The notes under the pieces are model-generated. The model searched no databases. It was given only the letters and a program-made list of their open reading frames with translations, and had not been told where the DNA came from. From Planctomycetota bacterium (lineage in GTDB: Bacteria > Planctomycetota > Planctomycetia > Pirellulales > Lacipirellulaceae): a DNA stretch of 64,000 nt. Below are positions 1 to 10,575 of this stretch, piece after piece. Position 1 is the first letter of the stretch. The number at the start of each line of letters is the position of its first letter. Both the position numbers and the translations under genes were made by a program. The DNA is taken from positions 1-64,000 of the forward strand of contig JAADGV010000076.1 of assembly GCA_013152205.1 (NCBI GenBank). Reading direction: 5' to 3'.

Positions 1-1203
1 GTGATTGGGTCCTTGGGCAGATGTTTCTGACCCAGGACAACCAAGACATCCTCTTCGAGGACGGAGTGGTGGTGCAAGGCTTAGCAACAGCTTTCACGGC
101 AACCACCAATGATAGCCTTTTTCAGGTGGATAATGTTGTGAATGGCAGCCTGACCGGTTACGGCGCAACTTTTAGCATGGAGAACGTTCCCGTGGTTGGT
201 GGATTCGAATCGCGGCATGGCATCCGGCTTCAGAACGTTCTAGGTTACGATGTCACCGGGCTGAGGATTGAAAGTACCCAGGGAGACGGGATTTACGTGT
301 CCGGGAGGGCGGACTCGGAGATCGGGTTCAGTCAGAATGTGAGTCGTCATCGACGACGCCTTTCGCAATGGCATTGCCGTGATCAGTGTTCAAGGTCTAC
401 TGATCGACAATGCTATCATTGTCAACACCGTAGGAACGTCGCCTCGGGCAGGCATTGATTTTGAACCTAATTACACAACGATGAGGATCGTGGACGCGAC
501 CGTACGCAATAGTATTATCATGGCCAATGGCAGTGATGGGATTATATGGGGAGTCACAGAAGGCTTTCAAGCGAGGCCCGTAAGTGGCCTCATCGAAAAC
601 GTCACCGTTCTCGGCAACAGCCGATATGGTTTCGGGCTGGATGGAAACGCCGCGTACCCAGCCGGAGGCGCACTCCCCAGCTTTGAAATCAAGGATTCTC
701 TCGTAGTTAACAATGCCAACGGCGGTCTTCAGGTGGTAGCCGGGGCTGGTACTCAGACGATCGAATACAGTGCCTTATCGGGCAACGGTGGTGGCGGCGA
801 TCTGGTTGGAGCAGCCGCGTTGGGCACAGGCAGCTTTACCGGCACGGCGCCGGTCTTTGTCTCGGTCGACCCCACAAACCCGCTATTCGGGTACCTCGAT
901 CCGAGCACTTCGACCCTCATCAGCCTGGGGGATTCCGATGGCAGCTTCATCGGCGCTCGAGGTGTTGCTGGCGATTTCGATGCCGATGCCGACATCACCG
1001 GGTTCGACTTCCTCGCGTGGCAACGGGGCGAATCGCCCAACAATGGTAGCGCAGACGACCTGGCCGCCTGGGAAATGTTTTTCGGCGAAGTCGGTGCGCC
1101 TGCTTTGGGTGCCGGAGTGGGCGCCGTCCCCGAGCCGTCGACTGCTGTGCTCGCCAGCCTAGCGTTGGCCGGATTGGCGGCTGGCCGGCGTCGCCGGAGA
1201 TAG
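1..1203 (+). pseudogene. PEP-CTERM right-handed beta-helix protein, 5'-truncated by the window edge and frameshifted near 340
   Basis: The reading frame is open from the window edge to about 340 and then continues in another frame from about 343 to the stop at 1203. The paralogue on the minus strand (7536-10487, second half) matches both parts. Where the paralogue reads NVIIEDVTINNAYRNG, this copy reads NV, then a lone base, then VVIDDAFRNG. About 11 bases are therefore missing, which shifts the frame. The protein would be a secreted parallel beta-helix (repeated turns such as GLIENVTVLGNSRYG), followed by a dockerin-like GDFDADADITGFDF segment and a C-terminal VPEPSTAVL/transmembrane/RRRRR sorting signal for exosortase. 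It may be a true pseudogene, a sequencing error or a programmed shift. The decay looks recent, because the downstream frame is intact over more than 270 codons. Confidence 0.8.
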
Positions 1204-1295
1204 TTTTAACGGCTAGTTTGTTTCAAAAAACCTCCCCCCCCGCAGACCGCGGCGAGGAGAGAACAGGAATTCATCTGGTTTTTCCTGACCTCTCC

Positions 1296-1326
1296 AAACC
1301 CTCCAGCGCGGGGGAGGGTTTTTTTA
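1296..1326 (+). terminator. Rho-independent terminator after the PEP-CTERM gene
   Basis: A perfect stem AACCCTCC (1297-1304) / GGAGGGTT (1313-1320) encloses an 8-base loop and runs into a T tract ending at 1325. It lies 93 bases after the plus-strand stop and before the 3' end of the convergent DUF1501 gene. The remainder of 1204-1517 shows no gene. Confidence 0.75.
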
Positions 1327-1517
1327 TGCCTCCATCGAAACGCCGAAGCACAGGTGCCAAGAAAAAAATCGCAATCGCTCTAAAAAAACAATAATGTTTG
1401 GAAAGTTGCAAGTCATCTCACTGGATGCCTTGGTCGTTGCGGATCGCGGCAATGAGGTGGTCCCATTTTTCCCTGTATGGCGGTGCCCGGAATCGCCCGA
1501 AGTCCTGACCATTCCTG

Positions 1518-2966
1518 CTAAACCAATAGATCATGCACCACGTTGCCGTGGACGTCGGTCAGCCGATAATCGCGTCCCTGGAACCGATAAGTCAACCGTT
1601 TATGATCAAATCCAAGTAAGTGCATAATTGTTGCTTGAAGGTCGTGTACATGAACGGGATTTTCGGTGACTCCAAAGCCAAGTTCGTCAGTCGTGCCATA
1701 TTCAAAACCGCCCTTCACTCCACCGCCAGCAAGCCACATAGTAAAAGTGTCGGGGTAGTGGTCGCGTCCTAGCACTTTGCTTTTGGCCGTGCGGCCCTCG
1801 CGAAACGGTGTGCGGCCGAACTCGCCTCCCCATACGATAAGTGTGTCGTCGAGCAGGCCACGTTGGCGAAGATCATTCACCAGCGCAGCGATTGGCTTGT
1901 CCATCGTGGCACATTTATTGGTGAGTCCCTTGCCAAGGCCAGTGCCCTCGCTGGTGCCATGGTAGTCCCAGCCCCAGTCAAAGAGTTGTACAAATCGTAC
2001 GCCCGACTCGATCAATCGTCTCGCCAGCAAGCAGTTGTTTGCCAAGCTCGATCCGCCCGGCTCTGCGCCGTAAGCCTCGAGCGTGTGCTTCGACTCCTGC
2101 GAAATATCCATCACCTTGGGAACCGAGGTTTGCATGCGAAACGCCAATTCATATTGGGAGATGCGAGTGAGTGTTTCTGGATGCCCCATCTCGGCAGCTT
2201 GCAATTCGTTGAGATCGCGCAGGGCATCAAGGCTGAGCCGGCGCATATCGCGATTCATTCCAGCCGGGTTGGACGAGTAGAGTACCGGATCTCCTTTTGA
2301 ACGGCATTGTACTCCCTGATAAACCGATGGCAGAAATCCACTGCCAAATGAGTTCTTTCCGCCGTTGGGTTGCACTCCGCTAGAGATCAATACGACGAAG
2401 CCAGGCAGATCTTCGTTTTCGCTTCCCAAGCCGTAGGTGGCCCAGGCGCCCATCGAGGGCCGCCCTGGCCGAGGCGAGCCGGTGTAAACCAGCAACTCGG
2501 CGGGAGCGTGATTGAACTGGTCGGTATGCATCGAATGCACAACGCACATCTCATCAGCGATACCATGAAAATTGGGAATCGCGTCGGACATCCAGGTGCC
2601 GTTTTGTCCGACCTGCGACCACTTTCGTGGCGATCCTAGCAGCTTGGGGATTCCGGTGGTGAATGCGAACTCACGTCCAGCGAGAAATTCGTCGGGACAA
2701 TTTTGGTCGTCACGACGAACCAATTCTGGCTTGTAATCGAACATGTCCAAATTTGGCGGCGAACCGGTCATGTGCAAATAAATCACCCGACGCGCCTTAG
2801 GCTCAAAATGAGGCTCTTGCGATGCCAACGGATTAGCCGCCGACCTTCCTGCACCGCTCTCGTTTGCCAACATGCTGCTAAGAGCGATGCCACCCAGGCC
2901 AGCCGTCGATTGCCGCAGGAAATGACGCCGCGTTTGTAATTGAAGTTGTTTGATTCTTGGATCCAT
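1518..2966 (-). CDS. DUF1501 family protein (Tat-exported, alkaline-phosphatase-like fold)
   Basis: This 482-residue protein begins with a Tat-type leader (RRHFLRQSTAGLGG near residue 13 followed by a hydrophobic stretch). It carries the family's conserved segments, such as YLHMTGSPPNLDMFDYKP near residue 65, and the C-terminal block VWGGEFGRTPFREG and GRDHYPDTFTMWLAGGGVKGG. DUF1501 proteins belong to the sulfatase/phosphatase superfamily. Their substrate is unknown, and they are typically encoded next to a PSD1 cytochrome protein, as here. The gene begins 25 bases after the stop of that upstream PSD1 gene on the same strand, so co-transcription is likely. Function beyond family membership cannot be stated. 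Confidence 0.92.
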   Translation of the reverse strand: MDPRIKQLQLQTRRHFLRQSTAGLGGIALSSMLANESGAGRSAANPLASQEPHFEPKARRVIYLHMTGSPPNLDMFDYKPELVRRDDQNCPDEFLAGREFAFTTGIPKLLGSPRKWSQVGQNGTWMSDAIPNFHGIADEMCVVHSMHTDQFNHAPAELLVYTGSPRPGRPSMGAWATYGLGSENEDLPGFVVLISSGVQPNGGKNSFGSGFLPSVYQGVQCRSKGDPVLYSSNPAGMNRDMRRLSLDALRDLNELQAAEMGHPETLTRISQYELAFRMQTSVPKVMDISQESKHTLEAYGAEPGGSSLANNCLLARRLIESGVRFVQLFDWGWDYHGTSEGTGLGKGLTNKCATMDKPIAALVNDLRQRGLLDDTLIVWGGEFGRTPFREGRTAKSKVLGRDHYPDTFTMWLAGGGVKGGFEYGTTDELGFGVTENPVHVHDLQATIMHLLGFDHKRLTYRFQGRDYRLTDVHGNVVHDLLV

Positions 2967-2991
2967 AATTGAGCTCCTGCCGGAGTTGCTT

Positions 2992-5900
2992 TTATCGCTT
3001 CAGGAATACTTCATCGAGGTTCAGAATTACATTGCCTACGACCGTCCAAGCTGCCAGTTCGGCTGCGTCGGCCTTCTCGGGCAGTTTCCCCAAAGGCTCG
3101 ACGGCCAATAAAGTTGCTTGCTCGACGTTGTTCTGGAACTGCGATTTGACAGTTTCAACCAATCGGATCAGGCGTTCAACTTCTTCAGGAGCGGGATCGC
3201 GGGTCAAGCTGACATGAAATCCGTACTCAATTCGCTGCTGGGCAGAGTTTCCGGCGGAGACCATCCGTCGTGCCAACGCTTGGGCGGCTTCAACATAGAC
3301 CGGGTCGTTGAGTGTCACCAAGGCTTGCAGTGGAGTATTAGTACGAATCCGGCGAATCGTACAGACTTCGCGATTGGGGGCATCGAATTGTGCCATCGAC
3401 GGATAGGGATTCGACCGTCGCCAACGGGTGTAAATTCCTCGGCGATATCGGTCGTCGCCTTCGCTCGTATTCCAATCGGTAGTTTCGCCAAATGCCGCGC
3501 TCAAGCCAAGTTTCGGTTGCGGTGGGTTCACCGGGTTTCCATACATCTTGTCGCTTAGCAATCCGCTGACAAAAAGCGCCTGATCACGGATCATCTCCGC
3601 CGAAATGCGAAAGCGAGGGCCGCGGGCAAGCAGGCGATTCTGCGGATCGATTTCCTGCTGATCGGAAGACGTGATAGAGTTTTGCCGATAGGTGGCAGAA
3701 GTTACCAGCAGCTTGAGTAAGTGTTTCAGATCCCAACCGCTGTCGCGCAACTCAACCGCCAACCAATCCAATAGATCAGGGTGCGAGGGAAGTTCTCCTT
3801 GCGAGCCAAACTCTTCGCTGGTTTCAACAATCCCGATACCGAAAATCTGCTCCCAGTGTCGATTAGCAATGACGCGCGGCGTAAGCGGGTTGTTTTCATC
3901 GATCAACCATCGGGCAAGCGCCAGCCGATCGCGAGGTCGATCTGTTGGAAGCGGGTGAAATGCGGCAGGCGTCGCCTCGCTAACTTCTTTCCCTGTGCTT
4001 TGGTAGTTACCACGCATCTGCATCTTGGTGATGCGATGTTTGTCCGCGGCCAAATCACGCATGACGGGAACCGTCGTGTAGGGATTGATCGTGTTGAGCT
4101 GTTTTTCCAGCTTCGCCAACTCTTTTCTCGTTGGAGCCAGCAACGGCGTCACTCTGAGATAGTGGCCTGAAATCTTAGCCCGCTGCTCGTCGTTCAGATT
4201 GTCTGATCCTTCTCGAACGAGCTTTCGAATCTCTGCCGACATTTGAGCCCAATACGCAGGGCGCTCATCCGCAGTCATCGCAAGGCGAAAATGATCAAGC
4301 AAGTGTTTTGAATGCTTAGAGACTTGATTCAACTGAACCGTGAGTGTCCCTTGGCCCAGCGACCTTGGCTGCCGCAGGATCAATGTCAACTCATGTGGCT
4401 GGCCCGTTTGGCCACCAATGGCCCAGCCTGTTTTTTCGCCGACGCTTTTCTGGAGGACTGACAGCGCGGGAAACTCACTCTGAGAATAGTCAGCATAGGC
4501 GGCAGCAAAGTCTAGCTCTACCGAGCCGTCTACTGCATAGGTCTCGTGTGGGTAGGGCACCTTGCTTGGGCTCCTTTGCCAAACGACTTTGCGATCACCA
4601 TCTAGTAGAACTAAGCGAAAACCAGCAAGTCGCTCGGCAATCGAACCCCCGCCATCGGTTCGATTCCACAGAACCACCCGGTCGATAGGTTGGTTTGCCC
4701 TGAGATCGATCTCCAGCCAAGGGTCTTTTTCGGTAGACGTGTGTGTCACTGAAAAGCTGTTGAACTGGCCATCGGTGTTGCCGTCGATCGCATATTCTAC
4801 TTTGCCGCCAGAGGAAGTGGAACTTTGGCTTGCCTGCCCCATCAACGCGATGTTCTTGCCTTTGCTAAAGACTTGCACCTCTGCCAAGTGAATTATCTTG
4901 TCTTCCCCTGGTAATTCGATTCTCACAAAGCGAGCATCAATCATTTCTTTGGCTAAAGACATCCAACTCGCTTGCAGCTGAGACAAGACGAAGTTTTCTT
5001 GTTGACTGGGAGAAATATCTAAACGCAGACCCGACAACTGACCCTCGGTCGTGGGGAACTGCAGGGTGTAACAATCTTGCTCTCGTTTTTCACCCGTGGC
5101 AGAGATCCAACCGTTTTCGTCCGCTACTAACTTGCGATTTTCTGCAGTCGCCGAATCGGGGATCAACGCTGTCCACTCCGGCTCAACTTGAATGGTGTCA
5201 AGCCATTTCGCCTGGGCCGTCTCAAGCTCCGGTGTCGTGGTTTCGAGTGTCTTCTTCAACTCCGCGATCCTCTTTCGCCACTGAGTCTTTTGCGATTCTT
5301 GTTCGTCCGACCAAATCTGGATGAAAGGGTTTTCAGCGCGCAAATCGGCGTCCTTCGAGTTGTTGAAGAACGCGAAAAACTGAAAATACTCTTCCTGCGT
5401 AATCGGGTCGAATTTGTGCGTATGACACTGAGCACACGCCATCGTAGTACCCATCCAGACCGCCATCGTGGTATTGACTCGATCAACAATTGCGACGTTG
5501 CGAAATTCCTCGTCGTTTGTCCCGCCTTCGTTGTTGGTCATCGTGTTGCGGTGGAACGCGGTAGCTATCAGTTGGTTTTCAGTCGGATTCTCTAAAAGAT
5601 CACCCGCGATTTGCTCGATCGTGAATTCATCGAACGGTTTATTTTCGTTGAGTGCTCGAATCACATAATCGCGAAAAGCCCAGATCGTTCGTGGGGGATC
5701 GTCTGCATATCCGGCTGAGTCGGCGTATCGAGCCAAGTCGAGCCAGACGCGAGCCCAGCGTTCGCCAAACGCTGGCTTGGCCAGCAGCCGATCGACATAG
5801 CGCTCGTAAGCATTGTCTTCCTGATCGGCAGCAAACGCTTGTGCTTCTTCCCAAGTCGGCGGCAAACCGGTCAGATCGAGCGATACACGTCGAGCTATTG

Positions 5901-6702
5901 TCAGTCGACCGGCCCTGTCAGAAGGCCCTAAACCTTTTCCTTCGAGCTGTGCCAGGACAAAATAGTCGATCGCGTTCTTCGGCCATTCAGGTTGATTCAC
6001 GCTAGGCAGTGGCGGGCGAGTCGGATTTTCGTACGACCAGTGTGTTGCATACGCGGCCCCTTGATCAATCCACTTACGAATCACTTTCACTTCTTCGGTC
6101 GTTAGCTGGCGACCTTTCCCTGGGGGTGGCATACGCAAATCGTCATCGTCGGAGATCAGACGCGCGACTATCTCGCTCGCCTGAGAATCGCCCGGCACGA
6201 TCGCCGCATAACCTCCAAGATCGATGCGTGAACTGTCCTGCGAATCTAATCGCAGCTCGCTGGCCCGCTCTGCTTCGTCGGGGCCGTGGCAGATTAAACA
6301 GTTGTTCGACAGGATCGGGCGAATCTGACGATTGAAGTCGATCGGCTGGGCTGTCACGGCGAGCGAAGAGGTTGCGATCCCTAAGCTCAACAAGACAAAC
6401 CCGATGGATCTGGCCGTCGGGGTGTTGAAACAGATAACTGACCGATTGGGGATGAGGGCAGCCAGATACGAAAAAATGCCACGTTGATTGGCAAGAAAGA
6501 GGCGCGCAAATCCCTGCGGCCCACGCGGATCTCTCTGCGACGCGTGCTGGTTGCCAGTCAGATTGGTGCCCTGATAGCCTGCGCCGTTGGCGTCTCCCAT
6601 GCGACTTGCCTTCTCGTTCTTCTCGTTGATCAACGCCCAGCTCCCCGTCAGTCGTTTCGGACCTAGAGCCAGTCCAACTAGATAATGACAGATTTCGCAC
6701 AA
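2992..6702 (-). CDS. PSD1 and planctomycete cytochrome C domain protein (DUF1549/DUF1553) with an internal discoidin-like domain
   Basis: The ORF encodes 1236 residues. A hydrophobic export segment lies at about residues 99-118, so the true start may be downstream of the annotated one: about 95 residues that do not resemble the family precede it, and no better ATG is visible. Then come a planctomycete cytochrome c domain with CLICH heme motif (135-139), a DUF1549 domain with a second heme motif CAQCH (around residue 425), and a coiled segment. A discoidin/F5-8C-like carbohydrate-binding domain ([20 protein letters not shown] through the [18 protein letters not shown] part) follows, and then a C-terminal DUF1553 domain ([16 protein letters not shown]). 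Such proteins are predicted to be secreted or membrane-anchored heme proteins paired with DUF1501 partners, possibly acting in polysaccharide use. The biochemical role is unproven. Confidence 0.9.
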   Translation of the reverse strand: MCEICHYLVGLALGPKRLTGSWALINEKNEKASRMGDANGAGYQGTNLTGNQHASQRDPRGPQGFARLFLANQRGIFSYLAALIPNRSVICFNTPTARSIGFVLLSLGIATSSLAVTAQPIDFNRQIRPILSNNCLICHGPDEAERASELRLDSQDSSRIDLGGYAAIVPGDSQASEIVARLISDDDDLRMPPPGKGRQLTTEEVKVIRKWIDQGAAYATHWSYENPTRPPLPSVNQPEWPKNAIDYFVLAQLEGKGLGPSDRAGRLTIARRVSLDLTGLPPTWEEAQAFAADQEDNAYERYVDRLLAKPAFGERWARVWLDLARYADSAGYADDPPRTIWAFRDYVIRALNENKPFDEFTIEQIAGDLLENPTENQLIATAFHRNTMTNNEGGTNDEEFRNVAIVDRVNTTMAVWMGTTMACAQCHTHKFDPITQEEYFQFFAFFNNSKDADLRAENPFIQIWSDEQESQKTQWRKRIAELKKTLETTTPELETAQAKWLDTIQVEPEWTALIPDSATAENRKLVADENGWISATGEKREQDCYTLQFPTTEGQLSGLRLDISPSQQENFVLSQLQASWMSLAKEMIDARFVRIELPGEDKIIHLAEVQVFSKGKNIALMGQASQSSTSSGGKVEYAIDGNTDGQFNSFSVTHTSTEKDPWLEIDLRANQPIDRVVLWNRTDGGGSIAERLAGFRLVLLDGDRKVVWQRSPSKVPYPHETYAVDGSVELDFAAAYADYSQSEFPALSVLQKSVGEKTGWAIGGQTGQPHELTLILRQPRSLGQGTLTVQLNQVSKHSKHLLDHFRLAMTADERPAYWAQMSAEIRKLVREGSDNLNDEQRAKISGHYLRVTPLLAPTRKELAKLEKQLNTINPYTTVPVMRDLAADKHRITKMQMRGNYQSTGKEVSEATPAAFHPLPTDRPRDRLALARWLIDENNPLTPRVIANRHWEQIFGIGIVETSEEFGSQGELPSHPDLLDWLAVELRDSGWDLKHLLKLLVTSATYRQNSITSSDQQEIDPQNRLLARGPRFRISAEMIRDQALFVSGLLSDKMYGNPVNPPQPKLGLSAAFGETTDWNTSEGDDRYRRGIYTRWRRSNPYPSMAQFDAPNREVCTIRRIRTNTPLQALVTLNDPVYVEAAQALARRMVSAGNSAQQRIEYGFHVSLTRDPAPEEVERLIRLVETVKSQFQNNVEQATLLAVEPLGKLPEKADAAELAAWTVVGNVILNLDEVFLKR

Positions 6703-7535
6703 ACAGAAAGAAGAATCTTTACATATACGACATCAATTGAACACAAGTCTTTTACTGGAAAGCAGTTAATGCGAATTAAGAGCTAATGGTTTCGAAAGCG
6801 CGCTTTTCCAGAAAGTTTTGTCGTTTACTCGAAGATGTCGCGAGTGGGGGGAGCACTCCGTTAGATCCAGATGACCATAAAAAAGCCTTGCGATGCTTGG
6901 CCTAACCATTTAGTCTGCGACCACTGCCATGTCTCTGCAACCTCTTCAGATAGATTCGACCGGTAGCGCAGCATGTCCGAATGGCATCAAAATCTACAGG
7001 CCGCACATCAAACCAGACGTATGGATTTCCTATGTCGGGCAAATATTACACGTGCTTTGCCCAAGGATGAGAAAACAGATAGGGGCAATTGCCGGTATGA
7101 TTGTGTCGGCATGACTGCTTGTGTAAGCAGAGGAAACTCTTGCACAAACTGACCGGAAAGGGCCGCAAAAGCGTCAGCCCCTGGTGCTTGTGATCACTGG
7201 CGAAAGTTGGACTGCTCCAGCAGGGTGTCGCCAAGGAGACGCCAAATAGGGGCGTTACAGGGTCAATTCCCCGGGGATTCTAAACGAGTAACCGTGCGGT
7301 CATTGTGCTGGTAGCCCTGGTGACATGTATCCTAGCGTTTGGCGAATCCTCATTCGATTGTAAAATGTTTCGATGTATTTGAACACAATCAATTGCGCCT
7401 CTTCGAAATCGCCAAACGATTCATGCTTGGGTCAGTGGTACTTGGACGGTTTCTCAAGATTCACTTCGATACGCTTTGGCCCGTCGACTTCTTCAACAAG
7501 ATAATCTGGACGTCGACGGGCCTGGGCTCGCCATG
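6703..7535. other. Long intergenic region between the PSD1 gene and the fused PEP-CTERM gene
   Basis: No convincing complete gene is seen in these 833 bases. On the minus strand, a short open frame just 3' of the PEP-CTERM stop (about 7535 down to 7448) reads RRPDYLVEEVDGPKRIEVN and ends at a stop. It resembles the C-terminus of a real protein and may be a gene remnant cut by the PEP-CTERM gene, but the family is not recognised. No tRNA-like structure was identified. Confidence 0.5.
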
Positions 7536-10487
7536 CTAACCGTCATAGGCCAGTACCATAACCCGCTCACGGTTCCGTCGGCTACGACCAACCAGAAGCA
7601 ACCCAACGATGCCAGCCAACACTGCGGTCGATGGCTCAGGAACGGCGCCCGCTCCGGCAGCCAAAGCAGGCGCACCGACTTCGCCGAAAAACATTTCCCA
7701 TGCCGCCAGGTCGTCTGCGCTCCCGGCATTGGGCGACTCGCCCCGTTGCCATGCGAGGAAGTCGAACCCGGTGATATCAGCATCGGCATCGAAATCGCCG
7801 GCGACACCACGAGCGCCGATGAAGCTGCCATCCGAATCCCCCAAGCTAATGAGGGTCGAAGTACTCGGGTCGAGATAGAAATACAGCGGGTTTGTGGGGT
7901 CGCTTGTGTTGACAAAGACTGGCGCCGTGCCGGTGATCGTGCCTGTACCAAACGCGGCCGCTCCAACAAGAGCGCCGCTGCCGGTGTTGCCCGAGAATGC
8001 GCTGTACTCGATCGTTTGAGTACCGCTCCCGGCCACTACCCGGAAACCGCCGCTGCTATTATTAACCACGAGAGAATCCTTGATTTCAAAGAAGGGAAGA
8101 GCACCTCCGCCTGGTAGCGAGCCGTTTCCATCCAACGCGAAACCAAAACGGCTGTTGCCGAAAACTGTGACGTTTTCGATGAGGCCGCTTACAGGCTTCG
8201 CTTGAAAGCCTTCCGTGACCCCCCATATAATCCCGTCATTGCCATTGGCCACGATAACACTGTTGCGAACGGTCGCGTTCACAATTCTCTGCGTTCTGGT
8301 ATCAGGTTCAAAATCAATTCCTGCCCTAGGGTTTGTTCCCACGGTGTTGAGAATGATGGCATTGTCGATCAGTAGGTCTTGCGCACTGATCACGCTAATG
8401 CCATTGCGATAGGCGTTGTTGATCGTGACATCTTCAATGATCACATTCTTGTTGAATCCGATAGCCGTCATCGCGTCCAACAAAATCCCGTCACCTCCGG
8501 TATCTTCAATCGTTAGCCCCGCGATTTCAAAATCCTGGACACTCCTAAGGCTGATTCCATGTCGCCATTCGCCTGCCGCATAACCGCCTCCCGTATAATC
8601 AGCTTGTCGCATGCGAAAAGTTGCGCCATAACCTTCCACGCGGACGTTCGCTCGAAAGTCTGCGTTGAGAAGGCGATCGTTGACATCTTGGAACGATCCC
8701 GCTTTGGCCTCCAGCACCACTCCGTCCTCGAAGATGATGTCTTGGTTGTCTCTGTTCAGAAACAGCGGCTCGACAATCCAATTGCTCGCCATTTTGGGAA
8801 CAAAAATTTTGTCACCGGCTGCGGTGAGGTCATCGAGAGCCGTCTGCAGACCGGCGGTCGAGTCGCCGGCAGTAAAAGCAAAACCCACATCGGTAAAACC
8901 TGCTGGAACAGGAGTGCCTGAAGGATGGGCCGCATTTGCTGTCGGGGAAATGAGCAGTGCGACCACCAACGTTGCGCCGAGAGTACCGATTCGAGCGTCC
9001 CGAGCCGATCGATTGCGTCGGCTCCAGAGCCCTGCAATTGCCAACGCTGAAGCGAAGAGCAATCCGCTGGACGGCTCGGGTACTACACCCGATGCAGCCG
9101 ACGCCGGAGCAGGAATGCGACCGATGAAGCTTACGGGACCGAATAGTGTAGAAGGGACGCCTTGCGTGTTTGCAGACGTAGACGGATCGGTGGGAGGAAA
9201 GTCACTACTTGTGCCGCCTGCCAAAAATCGACCGACTCCAAATGTGTACTCCGAAAATGTAGGATCGAGAGTAGGAAGGCTCGTAAGATTGGGGAACGCG
9301 CTATCGAATCTTGCCTCTTTAATAGGATCCCCGTCAGCGGCCGTGGTGGTTACCACAAGTCGATACTCGGTATCAGCCGGCAGGACAACGGGCGTTGTCA
9401 GCTCCGAATAGCGGTATTCTCCTATCAAATCGTCGCCTATTCCCGCCGCAAGCGTCACCTGCGCTACCATGGTTTCCGTTCTCACATCCCAAAGCACCAC
9501 CTCGTGACTGACCTGAAGTCCATCTCCAAAAGCATCAAAGAATCCCAGCTGGGTGACCTCAGTGCTTTGGCTACCTGTGACAAACTCGCCCCCGAAGACA
9601 CCAGTATTGCTGTTTGACAAGACGGTTTCCGGAGGAGGGCCGCTGTCCGTAAATAGTACTGAGAAACCTGGTGGAATAGTTGGGATATCCCCGACATTCA
9701 CCGTCGTAGTATCCGTACCGGAATTGTAAAAAAGGTTCAGCTGTTTGCCGACATCATTGGTGTATATCCACCCATCGTTTAAGTAATCTGTAATCTTAGC
9801 GGATTGATTCCCCGCGAGATTGAGCACCCCGGTGCCACCAATCTCCAAGTTGCCAACTGTCCCCGAATTGCCTCGCATCGAGAACTGTCCGCCAAAGCCC
9901 GAAACATTAATTTCCCCTCCTGTCAAACTCACAAAACCATTGGCGCCTGAGCCAGCAGCATTGGAGGGAATATGTAGAGCGAACGTGTTTAAGGTACCGC
10001 CACTGACATCAAGTGTCCCCGTGGGAGTGGCCGAGGAAACATTTCTCGCAATAGTGGTATTAAAACCTACATTGACCGTTCCGCCGGTGAGCGCAAAGGT
10101 ACTGTCATTCCCATCCTCCCCGATATTAAGACTGTTGGTCGATTGCCCGTTGTTAAGATTGAGGGTCCCGCCGCTCATCAGCACTTGCCCCTCGCCGTCA
10201 CCAAAGCCTGAAAGCCCAACCCATAGGGCATCAAAACTCAAGTTACCCGCGGGAGTTGAGCCGTCAATCAGTGCGTTGACTCCCGACGCACCGATGAACG
10301 CTTTATCAGCAGCCGCATCCGGTACGCCAGTGCTCCAGTTGGCAGGGTTGCCCCATAAACCATCCCCACCGTTGTTATTAAAGGTAGTAAGATCCTGGGC
10401 GTTAGCCGATGCGCTAACAAGTAGCGCCAGGACCAGTGTCGCGGCGGCTACCCTCGGTCTGGTCACAAAACTAAATAGTTTCAACAT
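7536..10487 (-). CDS. Fused double PEP-CTERM protein (two secreted modules in one ORF)
   Basis: A single 983-residue ORF contains two complete PEP-CTERM-type architectures. Module 1 has a signal peptide (1-30), glycine/asparagine-rich autotransporter-like repeats (GGDGLWGNPANWSTG), a DUF4082-like domain (about 320-420) and a full sorting signal: PEP at 470-472, a hydrophobic stretch and SRRNR at 489-493. With no stop, it runs into a second signal-peptide-like segment (residues 500-520, LGATLVVALLISPTANA). Module 2 is a beta-helix paralogous to the 1-1203 gene, then a dockerin-like segment (897-936) and a second VPEPSTAVL signal (949 onward) ending RSRRNRERVMV. The internal sorting signal suggests gene fusion by loss of a stop codon and spacer. 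An AG-rich ribosome-binding site (GAGAGGGAAAAG) precedes the ATG. The products are presumably exported and processed by an exosortase. Confidence 0.85.
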   Translation of the reverse strand: MLKLFSFVTRPRVAAATLVLALLVSASANAQDLTTFNNNGGDGLWGNPANWSTGVPDAAADKAFIGASGVNALIDGSTPAGNLSFDALWVGLSGFGDGEGQVLMSGGTLNLNNGQSTNSLNIGEDGNDSTFALTGGTVNVGFNTTIARNVSSATPTGTLDVSGGTLNTFALHIPSNAAGSGANGFVSLTGGEINVSGFGGQFSMRGNSGTVGNLEIGGTGVLNLAGNQSAKITDYLNDGWIYTNDVGKQLNLFYNSGTDTTTVNVGDIPTIPPGFSVLFTDSGPPPETVLSNSNTGVFGGEFVTGSQSTEVTQLGFFDAFGDGLQVSHEVVLWDVRTETMVAQVTLAAGIGDDLIGEYRYSELTTPVVLPADTEYRLVVTTTAADGDPIKEARFDSAFPNLTSLPTLDPTFSEYTFGVGRFLAGGTSSDFPPTDPSTSANTQGVPSTLFGPVSFIGRIPAPASAASGVVPEPSSGLLFASALAIAGLWSRRNRSARDARIGTLGATLVVALLISPTANAAHPSGTPVPAGFTDVGFAFTAGDSTAGLQTALDDLTAAGDKIFVPKMASNWIVEPLFLNRDNQDIIFEDGVVLEAKAGSFQDVNDRLLNADFRANVRVEGYGATFRMRQADYTGGGYAAGEWRHGISLRSVQDFEIAGLTIEDTGGDGILLDAMTAIGFNKNVIIEDVTINNAYRNGISVISAQDLLIDNAIILNTVGTNPRAGIDFEPDTRTQRIVNATVRNSVIVANGNDGIIWGVTEGFQAKPVSGLIENVTVFGNSRFGFALDGNGSLPGGGALPFFEIKDSLVVNNSSGGFRVVAGSGTQTIEYSAFSGNTGSGALVGAAAFGTGTITGTAPVFVNTSDPTNPLYFYLDPSTSTLISLGDSDGSFIGARGVAGDFDADADITGFDFLAWQRGESPNAGSADDLAAWEMFFGEVGAPALAAGAGAVPEPSTAVLAGIVGLLLVGRSRRNRERVMVLAYDG

Positions 10488-10575
10488 GATGTTCTTTTCC
10501 CTCTCGCAATGAAACGAAATGAAGTGGAACGCCTTCGGCGTAATAAAAAAACTGAAAATTCAATGGAACCCGCTC
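10488..10575. other. Short spacer between the DUF1559 and fused PEP-CTERM genes
   Basis: It holds the ribosome-binding site of the minus-strand PEP-CTERM gene and little else. No terminator hairpin is evident, so read-through from the DUF1559 gene is possible. Confidence 0.4.

Noticed and set aside
753..1043. Minus-strand open frame opposite the first PEP-CTERM gene
   Set aside because: A mirror of the dockerin-like coding segment. A matching frame opposite the paralogue (7609-7878) arises for the same reason.
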